Notes under the pieces: generated by a model | What the model saw: only the letters and a program-made list of their open reading frames with translations | Told to the model about the DNA's origin: nothing | Database searches by the model: none | Part shown: in pieces, positions 15,042 through 23,260 of the stretch | Position numbering within the stretch: position 1 is the stretch's first letter | Layout: each line of letters begins with the position of its first letter | Position numbers and translations under genes: made by a program | DNA from: Lachnospiraceae bacterium | GTDB taxonomy: Bacteria > Bacillota_A > Clostridia > Lachnospirales > Lachnospiraceae | Direction of reading: 5' to 3' | Length of the DNA: 23,260 bases | NCBI GenBank assembly: GCA_017620345.1 | Contig: JAFZQP010000096.1 | Coordinates: 1-23,260 of the forward strand

Positions 15042-16085
15042 CTAAAACAGCCTTCCTATACCCAGGACGAGACCGTCACCGAGCTTGGAAAGTGTCGCAT
15101 CATCATGTGCCGATGCCTGATTACCGAGTTCTATATCTATCGAAGGGATCGTACTGTAACTTGTCTGCGTCAGATCTATCGCCATCTTTCCGCCGCCGTT
15201 TATCTTACAGCCACTGTCACGCAGTCCCGAGATGAGCGCCTGTCCGAGCTGTTCATGCATCTGCCAGTGTGATGCGACCGGCTCCATGTTCTTGATACCG
15301 TCAGGTGTCGAGATATAGAAACATCCCTTATCATATGCAAGTCCGTCTCCGTCCCAATGAAGGGATATCAGACAGTTTGCGGTATTGTTCGCTATTACGG
15401 TACGTGCGATGTTGTCAAGCTGAACATCGGGGCCGTCTCTTAGCATCAGTACGTCATAGCCCTTTGCAAGCAGCTTGTCGCGAAGTATCTGTGCCATTCT
15501 CAGTGTCACATCGGCTTCCCTTGCTCCGTCGGCAAACGACATGCCGCCCGATACGGCAACAGCCGTGACAGCGCCCGCTGCCGTTGTTCCCCCGGTCACC
15601 TTCGGTGTCATATCCGGATGACAGTATGTCTTAACACTCTGACCGCCTTTTGTTCCGTGTCCGGCATTAACTCCTATGACAACGTTCTTTCTTCCGGATG
15701 CGGCACGGTAAAGCGCTGCCGTTCCGCTGTTTATCTTCGTATAATCCGCATACTGCCATACACCGTTGAGCGCAACGGGTTCCACCGCTCCGGGTGTCGC
15801 GTCGACATACGCCACTTCGGGGTTTGTCTCCTCCAAAACTTCATCCTCTGCCTGAACTTCATCTTCTGCCAAATTCTCAGCCGTCTCCTCGGGTGGGCTT
15901 ACGATCTCCATCGATACCTCCTGCGAAATATCCTCGGATCCCCGTGCGGAAACGTTCAACGCCTGAGTATCAACATCGATGTGCCCGTTTGTGACTTCCA
16001 TCGCTGAATCTTTCCGGCATCCGCTGACAAACATCATCAGTGCTCCGGCCATGATCAATATTTTCACTGCATTTTCTTTCTTCAT
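15042..16085 (-). CDS. lipoprotein N-acetylmuramoyl-L-alanine amidase (Amidase_3)
   Basis: Amidase_3 enzymes are zinc hydrolases that cut the bond between muramic acid and the stem peptide of peptidoglycan. The N-terminus MKKENAVKILIMAGALMMF ends in the lipobox VSGC (20-23), so Cys23 should be lipidated. A Glu/Asp/Val/Pro-rich linker (about 30-105) precedes the catalytic domain. Likely zinc ligands are His143 (VNAGHGTKGG), Glu190 (AREADVTLRMAQ) and His243 (CLISLHWDGDG); the catalytic Glu is Glu319 in SIDIELGNQ. Residues about 150-183 form a Gly/Ala/Thr-rich insertion between the first two ligands. The start is 6 bases after the HAD gene, with only a weak SD (GTAGG). It heads the envelope cluster and probably trims or remodels wall during polymer attachment or growth. 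Confidence 0.9.
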   Translation of the reverse strand: MKKENAVKILIMAGALMMFVSGCRKDSAMEVTNGHIDVDTQALNVSARGSEDISQEVSMEIVSPPEETAENLAEDEVQAEDEVLEETNPEVAYVDATPGAVEPVALNGVWQYADYTKINSGTAALYRAASGRKNVVIGVNAGHGTKGGQSVKTYCHPDMTPKVTGGTTAAGAVTAVAVSGGMSFADGAREADVTLRMAQILRDKLLAKGYDVLMLRDGPDVQLDNIARTVIANNTANCLISLHWDGDGLAYDKGCFYISTPDGIKNMEPVASHWQMHEQLGQALISGLRDSGCKINGGGKMAIDLTQTSYSTIPSIDIELGNQASAHDDATLSKLGDGLVLGIGRLF

Positions 16086-16091
16086 ATTTAC

Positions 16092-16913
16092 CTACTGCAA
16101 TATAAACCTCTGTATCACTTCCGATATACCGCTCTCGTTGTTCGTATGCTTCGTGACGTGATCCGCGAACGCCTTGGTCTCATCGGTCCCGTTTGCCATA
16201 ACGACTGCACATCCCACCGCTTTGAGCATCGGGATATCGTTTGCCTCATCGCCTGCTGCCACGGCATCTTCCACAGGTATCCCAAGAAGCGCGCACAGTT
16301 TTTCTATCGCATTTCCCTTTGACACTCCTATTGGCAGATACTCAAGCAGAAAATCATTGGAAAAGACCGACTGTGCCCTTCCGGATACAAGTGCGGCATG
16401 CCGTTTTTCGAAGTCTTCCAGTATCGCACGGCTCCCTTCCTTTATGCTCATCACGATAAGCTTCGGCGGACGTGCCGGAAGATCTTCCGGTATCCTCTCA
16501 AGAAGTCTGTGCGGCATCAGAATGTTCTTACAGTACAGATCTATCTCTCTTGTGTTTCTGACGGAAACAACATAGTCATCCGTGTATGTATGGATCGACA
16601 GTCCTTCAGTGCCCGCTGCGATGAACAGATCTCTTACCGTATCCATGTCAAGAGTTTCTGCGCTTAATATACTGCTACTTCCGCAGTCAAACACAACTCC
16701 GCCGTTCGATGCGATCAGAAATATACCGTCACGGTACAGGCCGAGGTTTTTCGCAACGACCTTTGCGCTGTATATCGGACGGCCCGTCGCTATCGCAAAC
16801 CTGTGACCTTTTTCGATCATTTCGTTTATAGATTCAAGATCTCTGCGGCTGACGTTTTTCTTATCATCAAGTAAAGTTCCGTCAAGATCCGAAAACAGTA
16901 TCTTAGTTTTCAT
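16092..16913 (-). CDS. Cof-type HAD-IIB family hydrolase
   Basis: This 273-residue protein is a HAD phosphatase of the Cof/YidA group, which mostly dephosphorylates sugar phosphates and other small metabolites. Motif I is FSDLDGTLL with nucleophile Asp9 and Asp11. Motif II is ATGRP. The C2B cap follows, then motif III Lys in GVSKGNAI and motif IV AAGDEANDIPML. I chose the second ATG of an ATGATG pair (16911-16913) because AAGGA lies 5 bases before it. A longer frame reaching 16979 lies inside the ABC-F gene and is not needed. The gene overlaps the ABC-F 3' end by 11 bases. The substrate is unknown. Confidence 0.92.
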   Translation of the reverse strand: MKTKILFSDLDGTLLDDKKNVSRRDLESINEMIEKGHRFAIATGRPIYSAKVVAKNLGLYRDGIFLIASNGGVVFDCGSSSILSAETLDMDTVRDLFIAAGTEGLSIHTYTDDYVVSVRNTREIDLYCKNILMPHRLLERIPEDLPARPPKLIVMSIKEGSRAILEDFEKRHAALVSGRAQSVFSNDFLLEYLPIGVSKGNAIEKLCALLGIPVEDAVAAGDEANDIPMLKAVGCAVVMANGTDETKAFADHVTKHTNNESGISEVIQRFILQ

Positions 16914-18540
16914 CATCTTCCTTGTTTGCCGTATATACAAATCTCTTTCTTGCCATCTCATCACTGGCAAGGTATTCATCGTATGTGGTGACTTTATCGA
17001 TCATAGTCCCGTCCGGCAAAAACTCCATGATCCTGTTCGCAGTCGTCTGTACGAACTGATGATCGTGGGATGCAAACAGTATGACACCAGGAAACTTGAT
17101 CAGACCGTTGTTAAGAGCCGTTATGCTCTCCATATCAAGATGGTTCGTAGGCTCATCAAGTATCAGTATGTTGGCGCCGCTTATCATCATCTTCGAGAGA
17201 AGACACCTTACTTTTTCTCCTCCCGACAGGATGTTTATCTTCTTGACGCCGTCCTCTCCGGGGAAAAGCATCCTTCCGAGGAACCCTCTTACATACGTTA
17301 CATCCTTCACCGGAGAATACCCTGTCAGCCATTCCGTTATCGTATAGTCATGTGAGAATTCTTCCGTATAATCTCTCGGGAAATACGCCTGTGAAGTCGT
17401 AACTCCCCATTTATAAGTTCCCTCATCGGGCTCAAGTTCGCCCATGAGTATCTTAAACAGTGTTGTCTTCGCAAGCTCGTTAGTCCCGACAAACGCAACC
17501 TTGTCGTCGTGCCCCAGTATGAACGAGAGATTGTCGATGACCTTGACTCCGTCTATCGTCTTGCTTAAGTTCTCAACCGTGAGCACCTCGTTTCCGATCT
17601 CCCTGTCGGGGCGAAAATCAATATACGGATACTTTCTGCTCGACGGCTTGATCGTATCGAGCTCGATCTTTTCAAGAGCACGCTTACGGCTTGTAGCCTG
17701 CTTCGACTTCGATGCGTTCGCGGAGAATCTCGAGATGAATTCCTGGAGTTCCTTGATCTTCTCTTCTTTCTTCTTGTTCGCTTCCTTCATCTGCTGTATG
17801 AGGAGCTGGCTCGACTCATACCAGAAATCGTAATTGCCGGCATAAAGCTGGATCTTTCCGTAGTCGATATCGGCGGTATGTGTACATACCTTGTTAAGAA
17901 AATATCTGTCATGGCTTACGACGATGACCGTGTTCTCAAAACCGATCAGGAACTCCTCGAGCCACTCTATCGCATCAAGATCAAGATGGTTCGTCGGCTC
18001 GTCCAGAAGCAGAATATCGGGAGAGCCGAACAGTGCGCGAGCGAGCAGCACCTTGACCTTCAGCGGACCTGCCAGGTCTCCTACCAGACTGTAATGAAGG
18101 TCTGTCTCGATACCGAGTCCGTTAAGGAGCGTGGCTGCATCAGCCTCTGCCTCCCAGCCGTTCATCTCGGCAAACTCTGCCTCAAGTTCACTTGCCCTGA
18201 TACCGTCCTCGTCGGTAAAATCTTCCTTGGCGTATATCGCATCCTTTTCCTTCATCACGTCATACAGATGCTGGTTACCCATTATAACGGTATCCATTAC
18301 AGTATATTGATCGTACTTGAAATGATCCTGTTCGAGAACCGACAGTCTCTGTCCGGGTGTAATGGCGATGTCGCCGTTCGTTGTGTCAAGTTCGCCCGAC
18401 AATATCTTCAAAAAGGTTGATTTCCCCGCTCCGTTCGCTCCGATAAGACCGTAGCAGTTGCCTTCGGTGAACTTGATGTTAACATCTTCAAACAGCGCCT
18501 TCTTACCGACGCGGTACGTAACATTGTTTGCACTTATCAT
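16903..18540 (-). CDS. ABC-F family ATPase (YkpA/YbiT-like)
   Basis: ABC-F proteins have two fused nucleotide-binding domains and no membrane part; they act on ribosomes, and some protect against antibiotics. Domain 1: Walker A GANGAGKST (34-42), Walker B LLLDEP (177-182), SHDR switch. The inter-domain linker (about 240-300, Lys/Glu-rich helix) is the ribosome-contacting arm. Domain 2: Walker A position GTNELAKTT (352-360), signature LSGGEK (438-443), Walker B LILDEP (459-464). The first signature reads DLAGPL (155-160) instead of LSGGQ, and the second Walker A lacks the middle and late glycines. These features fit the YkpA/YbiT-like branch, so a housekeeping role is likelier than drug resistance. 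ATG at 18540 follows AGAGGAG. Confidence 0.9.
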   Translation of the reverse strand: MISANNVTYRVGKKALFEDVNIKFTEGNCYGLIGANGAGKSTFLKILSGELDTTNGDIAITPGQRLSVLEQDHFKYDQYTVMDTVIMGNQHLYDVMKEKDAIYAKEDFTDEDGIRASELEAEFAEMNGWEAEADAATLLNGLGIETDLHYSLVGDLAGPLKVKVLLARALFGSPDILLLDEPTNHLDLDAIEWLEEFLIGFENTVIVVSHDRYFLNKVCTHTADIDYGKIQLYAGNYDFWYESSQLLIQQMKEANKKKEEKIKELQEFISRFSANASKSKQATSRKRALEKIELDTIKPSSRKYPYIDFRPDREIGNEVLTVENLSKTIDGVKVIDNLSFILGHDDKVAFVGTNELAKTTLFKILMGELEPDEGTYKWGVTTSQAYFPRDYTEEFSHDYTITEWLTGYSPVKDVTYVRGFLGRMLFPGEDGVKKINILSGGEKVRCLLSKMMISGANILILDEPTNHLDMESITALNNGLIKFPGVILFASHDHQFVQTTANRIMEFLPDGTMIDKVTTYDEYLASDEMARKRFVYTANKEDDEN

Positions 18541-18590
18541 AATATTTCTCCTCTTTTGTTAATCCTGACTTTCACGGAATTACACATTAT

Positions 18591-18848
18591 TCACGCATTT
18601 ACGACAAGGTAGCGTCCGTCGGGAAGGCAGAATACCTCCGACTGCTCCCTGATCTCATCTTCGCTCATCCCGTCCGTATCGACTCCCATCTCGTCAAAAT
18701 ACTCGATGACTTCCTCAATATCATCGACTACGACCGACATGGATTCGACAAGAAAATCCTCCGCTTCATCCGGTGTTGATGCCACATCTTCGTCAAAGAG
18801 ACGCCCCTGATTTTCAAGAAAACAGTTTATAACATCCTTATCAAACAT
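18591..18848 (-). CDS. small acidic conserved-type protein, function unknown
   Basis: I do not recognise a named family. The 85 residues (MFDKDVINCFLENQGRLFDE to GRYLVVNA) are strongly acidic, with about a quarter Asp or Glu, and no membrane segment or signal. The C-terminal CLPDGRYLVV looks like a short beta hairpin after a helical acidic body. The ATG at 18846-18848 has an ideal AGGAGG at 18855-18860, six bases away. An earlier ATG (18864-18866) overlaps the ppk stop as ATGA but has its SD too close; a frame reaching 18959 lies within ppk. It sits directly after ppk and before the ABC-F gene, probably in the same transcript. I recall similar small proteins near such genes in Lachnospiraceae, but that is memory and not evidence. 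Confidence 0.72.
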   Translation of the reverse strand: MFDKDVINCFLENQGRLFDEDVASTPDEAEDFLVESMSVVVDDIEEVIEYFDEMGVDTDGMSEDEIREQSEVFCLPDGRYLVVNA

Positions 18849-18854
18849 ATCATA

Positions 18855-18860
18855 CCTCCT
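18855..18860 (-). promoter_or_regulatory. Shine-Dalgarno site that sets the small-protein start
   Basis: The minus strand reads AGGAGG six bases before the ATG at 18848 and just after the ppk stop (18863-18865). It favours MFDKDV as the N-terminus over MSRRYD, whose extra codons include this SD. Confidence 0.7.
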
Positions 18861-18862
18861 GC

Positions 18863-20968
18863 TCATGCTCCTTCTATCGGAATGAAAACCCTGCTGTTCG
18901 TTACCTGATCTTCCGCAGCCTTGTTCGAAGCCTGCCTGCAGAATTCCTGCTGCGCACATATGAGGTCTCTTCCGCGCTTGTCTATGCGCTCATATGTGCC
19001 GTTCGGCTGCTCGATCCTCGCCTTGACCGTATCGGCAAGAAGCGTTTCGAGAATGCCGATCACCCTCTCTTTTAGTGCTTCATCAAGTATCGGGAACATT
19101 ATCTCGACACGTCGGAGCAGATTTCTCGGCATCCAGTCGGATGACCCGCAGTATACCTCACAGTTGCCGGCATTTTCAAAATAGAATATGCGGCTGTGCT
19201 CGAGAAAATCACCGACGATGCTCCGTACCGTGATATTTTCCGACACGCCCTTTACCTGCGGCTTGAGGCAGCATATGCCGCGCACTATGAGTTCTATCTT
19301 AACGCCTGCACATGATGCATCGTAGAGAGCTTCGATCACTTCCTTGTCGCATATCGAATTGACCTTGGCTATTATATGCGATCTCTTCCCCGACCTGGCA
19401 TTGTTTGCTTCTCTTCCGATCAGATGTATGAACCTGTCCTTGAGCCAGAGTGGTGCAACCGCCAGCCTGTTCCAGTAGAGCGGCTCCGAATAACCGCTTA
19501 GCATATTGAATACCGCCGTTGCATCCTCACCGATCTGTTCCGAGCATGTAAGGAGTCCGAGATCGGTATAGAGCTTTGCCGTACTGTCGTTGTAGTTACC
19601 GGTCCCGAGATGTACATAGCGGCGTATCCCGTCTTCCTCGCGGCGTACGACGAGCGTTATCTTGCAGTGCGTCTTGAGTCCGACGAGACCGTATATTACA
19701 TGGCACCCCGCCTTCTCAAGTTTACGTGCCCAGACGATATTATGCTCTTCGTCAAAGCGGGCTTTTAATTCAACGAGCACCGTTACCTGCTTGCCGTTCT
19801 CGGCAGCCTCCGCAAGCGCTGCGATTATCGGCGAGTTACCGCTCACCCTGTAAAGCGTCTGCTTAATCGCAAGAACCTCGGGATCCTTGGCTGCGCTTTT
19901 TACAAAATCTATAACGGGATCAAATGTCTGATACGGATGATGCATCAGTATATCATGCATCCTTATCGATTCAAATATGTCTTCCCCGTCGCTTATCTCA
20001 CGGACCGGTGCAGGCACATGCACCGCAGTCTTCAGATGATCGAATCCGGGAAGAGCATACATCTTCATCAAAAACGTAAGGTCAATAGGTCCCGGGATAC
20101 TGTAGATGTTATCCTCTCTTACCGACAGCTCCATCTTCAGTATCTCCATCAGTCCCGGATCGATATCCTCCGCAACCTCGAGCCTGATGACTTCACCCCA
20201 CTGACGGCGCCTTATCTGTTTTTCTATCTCTTTGAGAAGGTCGGCAGCTTCTTCTTCGTCGATCGTAAGGTCGGCATTTCTCATGATCCTGTACGGATAC
20301 GCACAGAAGACATCGTAATTGAGGAACAGTTTTGACATGTTGCGCTCTATCACTTCCTCAAGAAGTATGAACGTCCTTCCCGTAAGCGACGGAAGCTCAA
20401 CGATCCTCGGCAGTACCGAAGGGACCTGAACCGTCGCGAAATCTCTCGAATCCTCGCCCTTCTTACCGATCAGTGCCCCTATGTTAAGCGTCTGGTTACG
20501 AACGAGCGGAAAAGGTCTTGATGAATCCACCGCCATCGGTGTAAGAACCGGATACACTTCTTCCTCGAAATACCGGTCCACGTATTCAGCCTGCTCCTGC
20601 GACAGTTTCTCATGCTTCGTTATGAGGTTGATACCCTCGACTTCCATAAGCGGAAGCAGCGTATTCATCAACACAAAATACTGTGTCCCGACAAGCTCGT
20701 GTGTCTTGCGTGCGATCGCCGAAAGCTGATCATCGATCGTCATCCCGGCGATATCCTTTTTACTATACCGCGCATGCTGCATGTCGATAAGCGAAGCAAC
20801 CCTTACCATGAAAAATTCGTCAAGATTGGACGCCGTGATCGACAGAAATTTGAGTCTCTCCATAAGAGGGTTCGACACATCAGTCGCCTCCCCGAGAACT
20901 CTTTCATCAAACATAAGCCACGACAGTTCCCTGTTAACGTAGTATTCCTTATTGCCAAAATCACTCAT
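18863..20968 (-). CDS. ppk: polyphosphate kinase 1
   Basis: PPK1 reversibly transfers the gamma phosphate of ATP to growing inorganic polyphosphate through a phosphohistidine. The N-terminal domain starts YYVNRELSWLMFDERVL, followed by FLSITASNLDEFFMVRV and the PMAVDSSRPFP loop. The phospholipase-D-like catalytic half has LVELKARFDEEHNI, GLKTHCK with His436, and YVHLGTGNYND with His455 (numbering from the 20974 ATG). These two histidines correspond to the E. coli active-site pair. Total length is about 700, normal for PPK1. Two starts are possible: 20974 overlaps the ppx stop as ATGA but its AGAGG is only 2 bases away; 20968 (MSDFGNK) has it at 8 bases and is preferred. It is coupled to ppx upstream. 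Confidence 0.97.
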   Translation of the reverse strand: MSDFGNKEYYVNRELSWLMFDERVLGEATDVSNPLMERLKFLSITASNLDEFFMVRVASLIDMQHARYSKKDIAGMTIDDQLSAIARKTHELVGTQYFVLMNTLLPLMEVEGINLITKHEKLSQEQAEYVDRYFEEEVYPVLTPMAVDSSRPFPLVRNQTLNIGALIGKKGEDSRDFATVQVPSVLPRIVELPSLTGRTFILLEEVIERNMSKLFLNYDVFCAYPYRIMRNADLTIDEEEAADLLKEIEKQIRRRQWGEVIRLEVAEDIDPGLMEILKMELSVREDNIYSIPGPIDLTFLMKMYALPGFDHLKTAVHVPAPVREISDGEDIFESIRMHDILMHHPYQTFDPVIDFVKSAAKDPEVLAIKQTLYRVSGNSPIIAALAEAAENGKQVTVLVELKARFDEEHNIVWARKLEKAGCHVIYGLVGLKTHCKITLVVRREEDGIRRYVHLGTGNYNDSTAKLYTDLGLLTCSEQIGEDATAVFNMLSGYSEPLYWNRLAVAPLWLKDRFIHLIGREANNARSGKRSHIIAKVNSICDKEVIEALYDASCAGVKIELIVRGICCLKPQVKGVSENITVRSIVGDFLEHSRIFYFENAGNCEVYCGSSDWMPRNLLRRVEIMFPILDEALKERVIGILETLLADTVKARIEQPNGTYERIDKRGRDLICAQQEFCRQASNKAAEDQVTNSRVFIPIEGA

Positions 20969-20970
20969 GC

Positions 20971-22503
20971 TCATAACCTCTTATAACGTAAGACCGGTTT
21001 GATCGAGAATACTTCTTCAAAAAGCGATGCTTTCCTGAAGAAGAATCCCTGCTCCAGATCGATATCGTCTACCGTGAAAACATTTATGATCAGTTCATTT
21101 CCCTTTACGGAAAATCTGACATCGTTGACCTTGGTACGATAGCTTCTGCAAACACCGTCAGCTATACGGAACAGCGCCGACAGTTTTGCTATCTTGATAT
21201 AGTTTGCCTTGTCGATGAGAGATTTGGATGCGATCTCGTTGTAATACTCAAACTGCATCTTGTTAAAACGCACTATGTTCGCAACTATCTCCCGCTCTGC
21301 ATGCGACAGTCCTATCATCTCGGTCGCCATGATTATCTCATATCCGCATTCCGCACCGGCCTCGATGCTTATATATCTTCCGCAGTCATTAAGGAGTGAC
21401 GCTATTATGAGAAGGAGCTTGTCACGCCTTGTCATCCCGTGGATCTTGCGTGTCGCATCAAACAGATCACAGGCGACTTTTTCTATGAGTTCATTCCTTG
21501 CTTCGTTACCCTGATAACGCTTGGACATTACCTTTGCGCAGGCGATTATATCGTTTTCAAAATCATGCCTGTAGTGTACGAGCTTTTCCTTCTCGGCATA
21601 CTCATATGCCATTCCGTCGCAAAGCGATACTCCGGGAGACCAGATGTTTTCTGCTTTTGTTATCTTGATGACCCTTGACACGAGTGCTACTGCCGGAAGA
21701 AGGAGCGGTGCTGTCTCTTCATTGATCCCGTACGCCTTTGCAATGTCCCCGTAGCTCATCGTCCGCAGTTTGTTGCATACCTCTTTGAACCTTGCCGACG
21801 TAAACGATCTGTCCTTTGCTCCGGTATGATACAGCATTACGGAAACATAGTCATCTATCAGGATGAGATTCTTGATCGTCCTTCCTTTCAGATACAGTTT
21901 CTTGAACACCTGAAGCTGGTTATCGATAAGCTCCTTGAGTATGCCCTCTATGTCCCTTGTCTTGGGCGAAAGCGCCGCAAGCATATCCATCGTACGAAGC
22001 ACTCCGAGCCTTATGTTCTGAGTCGTAACCAGCTTGTCATTGTCAAACAGCGATATCTGTATACTGCCTCCTCCGATATCAACGATGGCACACCCTTCGC
22101 TGATGAACTCATCAAACCTTGATCCTTTTATCGCAGCGGCTTTGTAATGAAGAAAACGCTGTTCGGAATTGGAGAGCACATCGACTCTTATCCCCGTACG
22201 CAGTTTGATCTGCTCCAAAACGATGGCGGTGTTTTTTGTCTCTCTTATCGCACTCGTTCCGTACGCCTTGTAATCATCAACCTTGTAGGATCTCATTATG
22301 GTCGAAAAATCAGACAGCACATCACACAGTTCATCCATATGTTCCATATCGATGAGACCGTTCTGGTATGTATCCGTCCCAAGCTCTATCGAATGACGGA
22401 TACTGTCTATTTCTTTCATCCCGCTCTTTGGTGAGAACTCAAAGATCTTCATTCCGAGTTCATATGAGCCCACATCGATCGCGGCAAAAGTTCTGACTGC
22501 CAT
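20971..22503 (-). CDS. ppx: Ppx/GppA family exopolyphosphatase
   Basis: Ppx/GppA enzymes remove terminal phosphate from polyphosphate, and some hydrolyse pppGpp. The actin-like ATPase fold is seen in FAAIDVGSYELGMKIFE (5-21), GTSAIRET, IVDIGGGSIQISLFDND and the second-domain helices. An HD-type C-terminal domain begins about residue 320 (LVHYRHDFENDIIACAKVMS, LLLIIASLLNDCGRYI). At 510 residues it is a full two-domain Ppx. ATG 22501-22503 has GGAG 7 bases upstream. The stop overlaps the ppk start region, so the synthase and hydrolase are made together, allowing polyphosphate turnover. Because GppA and Ppx share this fold, (p)ppGpp activity cannot be excluded. Confidence 0.93.
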   Translation of the reverse strand: MAVRTFAAIDVGSYELGMKIFEFSPKSGMKEIDSIRHSIELGTDTYQNGLIDMEHMDELCDVLSDFSTIMRSYKVDDYKAYGTSAIRETKNTAIVLEQIKLRTGIRVDVLSNSEQRFLHYKAAAIKGSRFDEFISEGCAIVDIGGGSIQISLFDNDKLVTTQNIRLGVLRTMDMLAALSPKTRDIEGILKELIDNQLQVFKKLYLKGRTIKNLILIDDYVSVMLYHTGAKDRSFTSARFKEVCNKLRTMSYGDIAKAYGINEETAPLLLPAVALVSRVIKITKAENIWSPGVSLCDGMAYEYAEKEKLVHYRHDFENDIIACAKVMSKRYQGNEARNELIEKVACDLFDATRKIHGMTRRDKLLLIIASLLNDCGRYISIEAGAECGYEIIMATEMIGLSHAEREIVANIVRFNKMQFEYYNEIASKSLIDKANYIKIAKLSALFRIADGVCRSYRTKVNDVRFSVKGNELIINVFTVDDIDLEQGFFFRKASLFEEVFSIKPVLRYKRL

Positions 22504-22521
22504 ATTATTTCTCCGTAAAAA

Positions 22522-23260
22522 TCAAAGTTGTGTCGCCCTTCCCAACAACATATCCACAAACTGCTGGGCGCATCGTCCGGACAGTCCTCCGTGAGCAAGC
22601 TCCCATTTGTTAGCCTCAAGTAACAGTTCTTCCTCACTCATGTTAACATCATTTCTTGCGGCAAGCGTCTTTACTATCTCATTGAACTGCTTCTTATCAG
22701 GTCTTCCGAAATAGATCGTCTCACCGAACCTGTATGACAGTGACAGTTTTTCCTGTACCGTATCGTTCGTGTGAAGATCATCATCGCGGTCTTCCTTGTC
22801 GGAATTCTTCTCTCTTACGATATGACGCCGGTTGCTTGTCGCATATATGAGTATGTTCTCGGGTTTCTTCTCAAGACCGCCTTCTATGACCGCCTTGAGA
22901 TATTTGTAGTCAGTCTCGAAATCCTCAAATGACAGGTCGTCCATGTAGATGATAAACCTGTAGTTCCTTGTCTTGATCTGATCGATCACATCGTTAAGAT
23001 CGCGGAACTGGTGCTTGTATATCTCAATCATCCGAAGACCGCGGTCATAATATCTGTTCAGTATACCCTTGATGCTGCTTGATTTTCCCGTTCCGGCATC
23101 TCCAAACAGAAGGCAGTTGTTGCACGGTCTTCCGGCAAGAAAAGCCTCCGTATTGCAGACGAGCCTTTTCTTGGCGCTCTCATATCCGACAAGATCTTCA
23201 AGATAAACATGAAGTATGTTTGTGATCGGAACTATCTGTACTCCGGCTTCTCCATGTTCA
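22522..23260 (-). CDS. DUF815-type AAA ATPase (5' part outside window)
   Basis: The visible C-terminal 246 or so residues match the DUF815 P-loop ATPase group, whose cellular role is not well defined. Walker A is [11 protein letters not shown] (encoded about 23065-23100), Walker B is [14 protein letters not shown], and sensor-like IYATSNRRH follows. The segment [13 protein letters not shown] upstream of Walker A is typical of the family, as is [14 protein letters not shown] near the end. An internal Met at 23031 is not the start; the frame continues open to the right edge. It ends 18 bases before ppx and is probably co-transcribed with it. Confidence 0.9.
   Translation of the reverse strand, partial: EHGEAGVQIVPITNILHVYLEDLVGYESAKKRLVCNTEAFLAGRPCNNCLLFGDAGTGKSSSIKGILNRYYDRGLRMIEIYKHQFRDLNDVIDQIKTRNYRFIIYMDDLSFEDFETDYKYLKAVIEGGLEKKPENILIYATSNRRHIVREKNSDKEDRDDDLHTNDTVQEKLSLSYRFGETIYFGRPDKKQFNEIVKTLAARNDVNMSEEELLLEANKWELAHGGLSGRCAQQFVDMLLGRATQL

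Noticed and set aside
16903..18540. ABC-F gene as an antibiotic-resistance determinant
   Set aside because: Its motifs and setting fit the housekeeping YkpA/YbiT-like branch; nothing in the sequence points to drug protection.
1..23260. mobile elements, CRISPR arrays, tRNA or rRNA genes
   Set aside because: No transposase or integrase frames, no regularly spaced repeats and no tRNA-like or rRNA-like segments were seen on either strand.

Overview
The window reads as chromosomal DNA of a low-to-mid GC Firmicute, most likely a Lachnospiraceae-type clostridium. The evidence is the gene order rimP-nusA-ylxQ-infB-rbfA-nrnA-truB-ribF-rpsO, the strong AGGAGG-type ribosome binding sites, the many ATGA overlaps, and RibF and ABC-F proteins of a type I associate with that family. 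Genus is not decided. I see no tRNA, rRNA, CRISPR array, insertion sequence or prophage gene. Almost every base is coding and, apart from one small gene, everything is on the minus strand.

Region A (1-9971, minus) is a translation/RNA operon. It runs from a promoter at about 9966-9994 through rimP, nusA, ylxQ, infB, rbfA, nrnA, truB, ribF and a Na/Pi cotransporter with a PhoU-like tail. rpsO, cut by the window edge, follows behind its own promoter. Two departures stand out. ylxR, normally between nusA and ylxQ, is absent. RibF has lost the recognisable ATP-binding motif of its riboflavin kinase domain. The operon leader holds a perfect 13-bp hairpin with a UCCG loop.

Region B (9966-10297) holds a small acyl carrier protein gene, the only plus-strand gene. 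It diverges from the rimP operon, and the best promoter reading has both promoters sharing one palindromic -35 hexamer. Its 3' end overlaps the 3' end of the next minus-strand gene by 17 bp, with no visible terminator.

Region C (10281-16085, minus) is a cell-envelope cluster: a lipoprotein N-acetylmuramoyl-L-alanine amidase, a membrane-anchored SH3 protein with low-complexity repeats, an O-antigen ligase/polymerase-like membrane protein, an MBOAT O-acyltransferase and an SGNH/DltD-like protein. With the carrier protein, the last two make up three of the four kinds of part in a Dlt-type surface acylation system. The adenylating ligase (DltA type) is not in the window. The inferred job is acyl or aminoacyl decoration of a surface polymer.

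Region D (16092-23260, minus) holds a partial DUF815-type AAA ATPase, exopolyphosphatase (ppx), polyphosphate kinase (ppk), a small acidic protein translated from an SD inside the ppk-proximal overlap, an ABC-F ATPase and a Cof-type HAD phosphatase. Spacing is tight enough that regions D and C may be partly co-transcribed, with a probable internal promoter at about 14996-15025. Polyphosphate synthesis and breakdown here, with the Na/Pi transporter and an NrnA-type pAp phosphatase in region A, give the window a mild phosphate theme.
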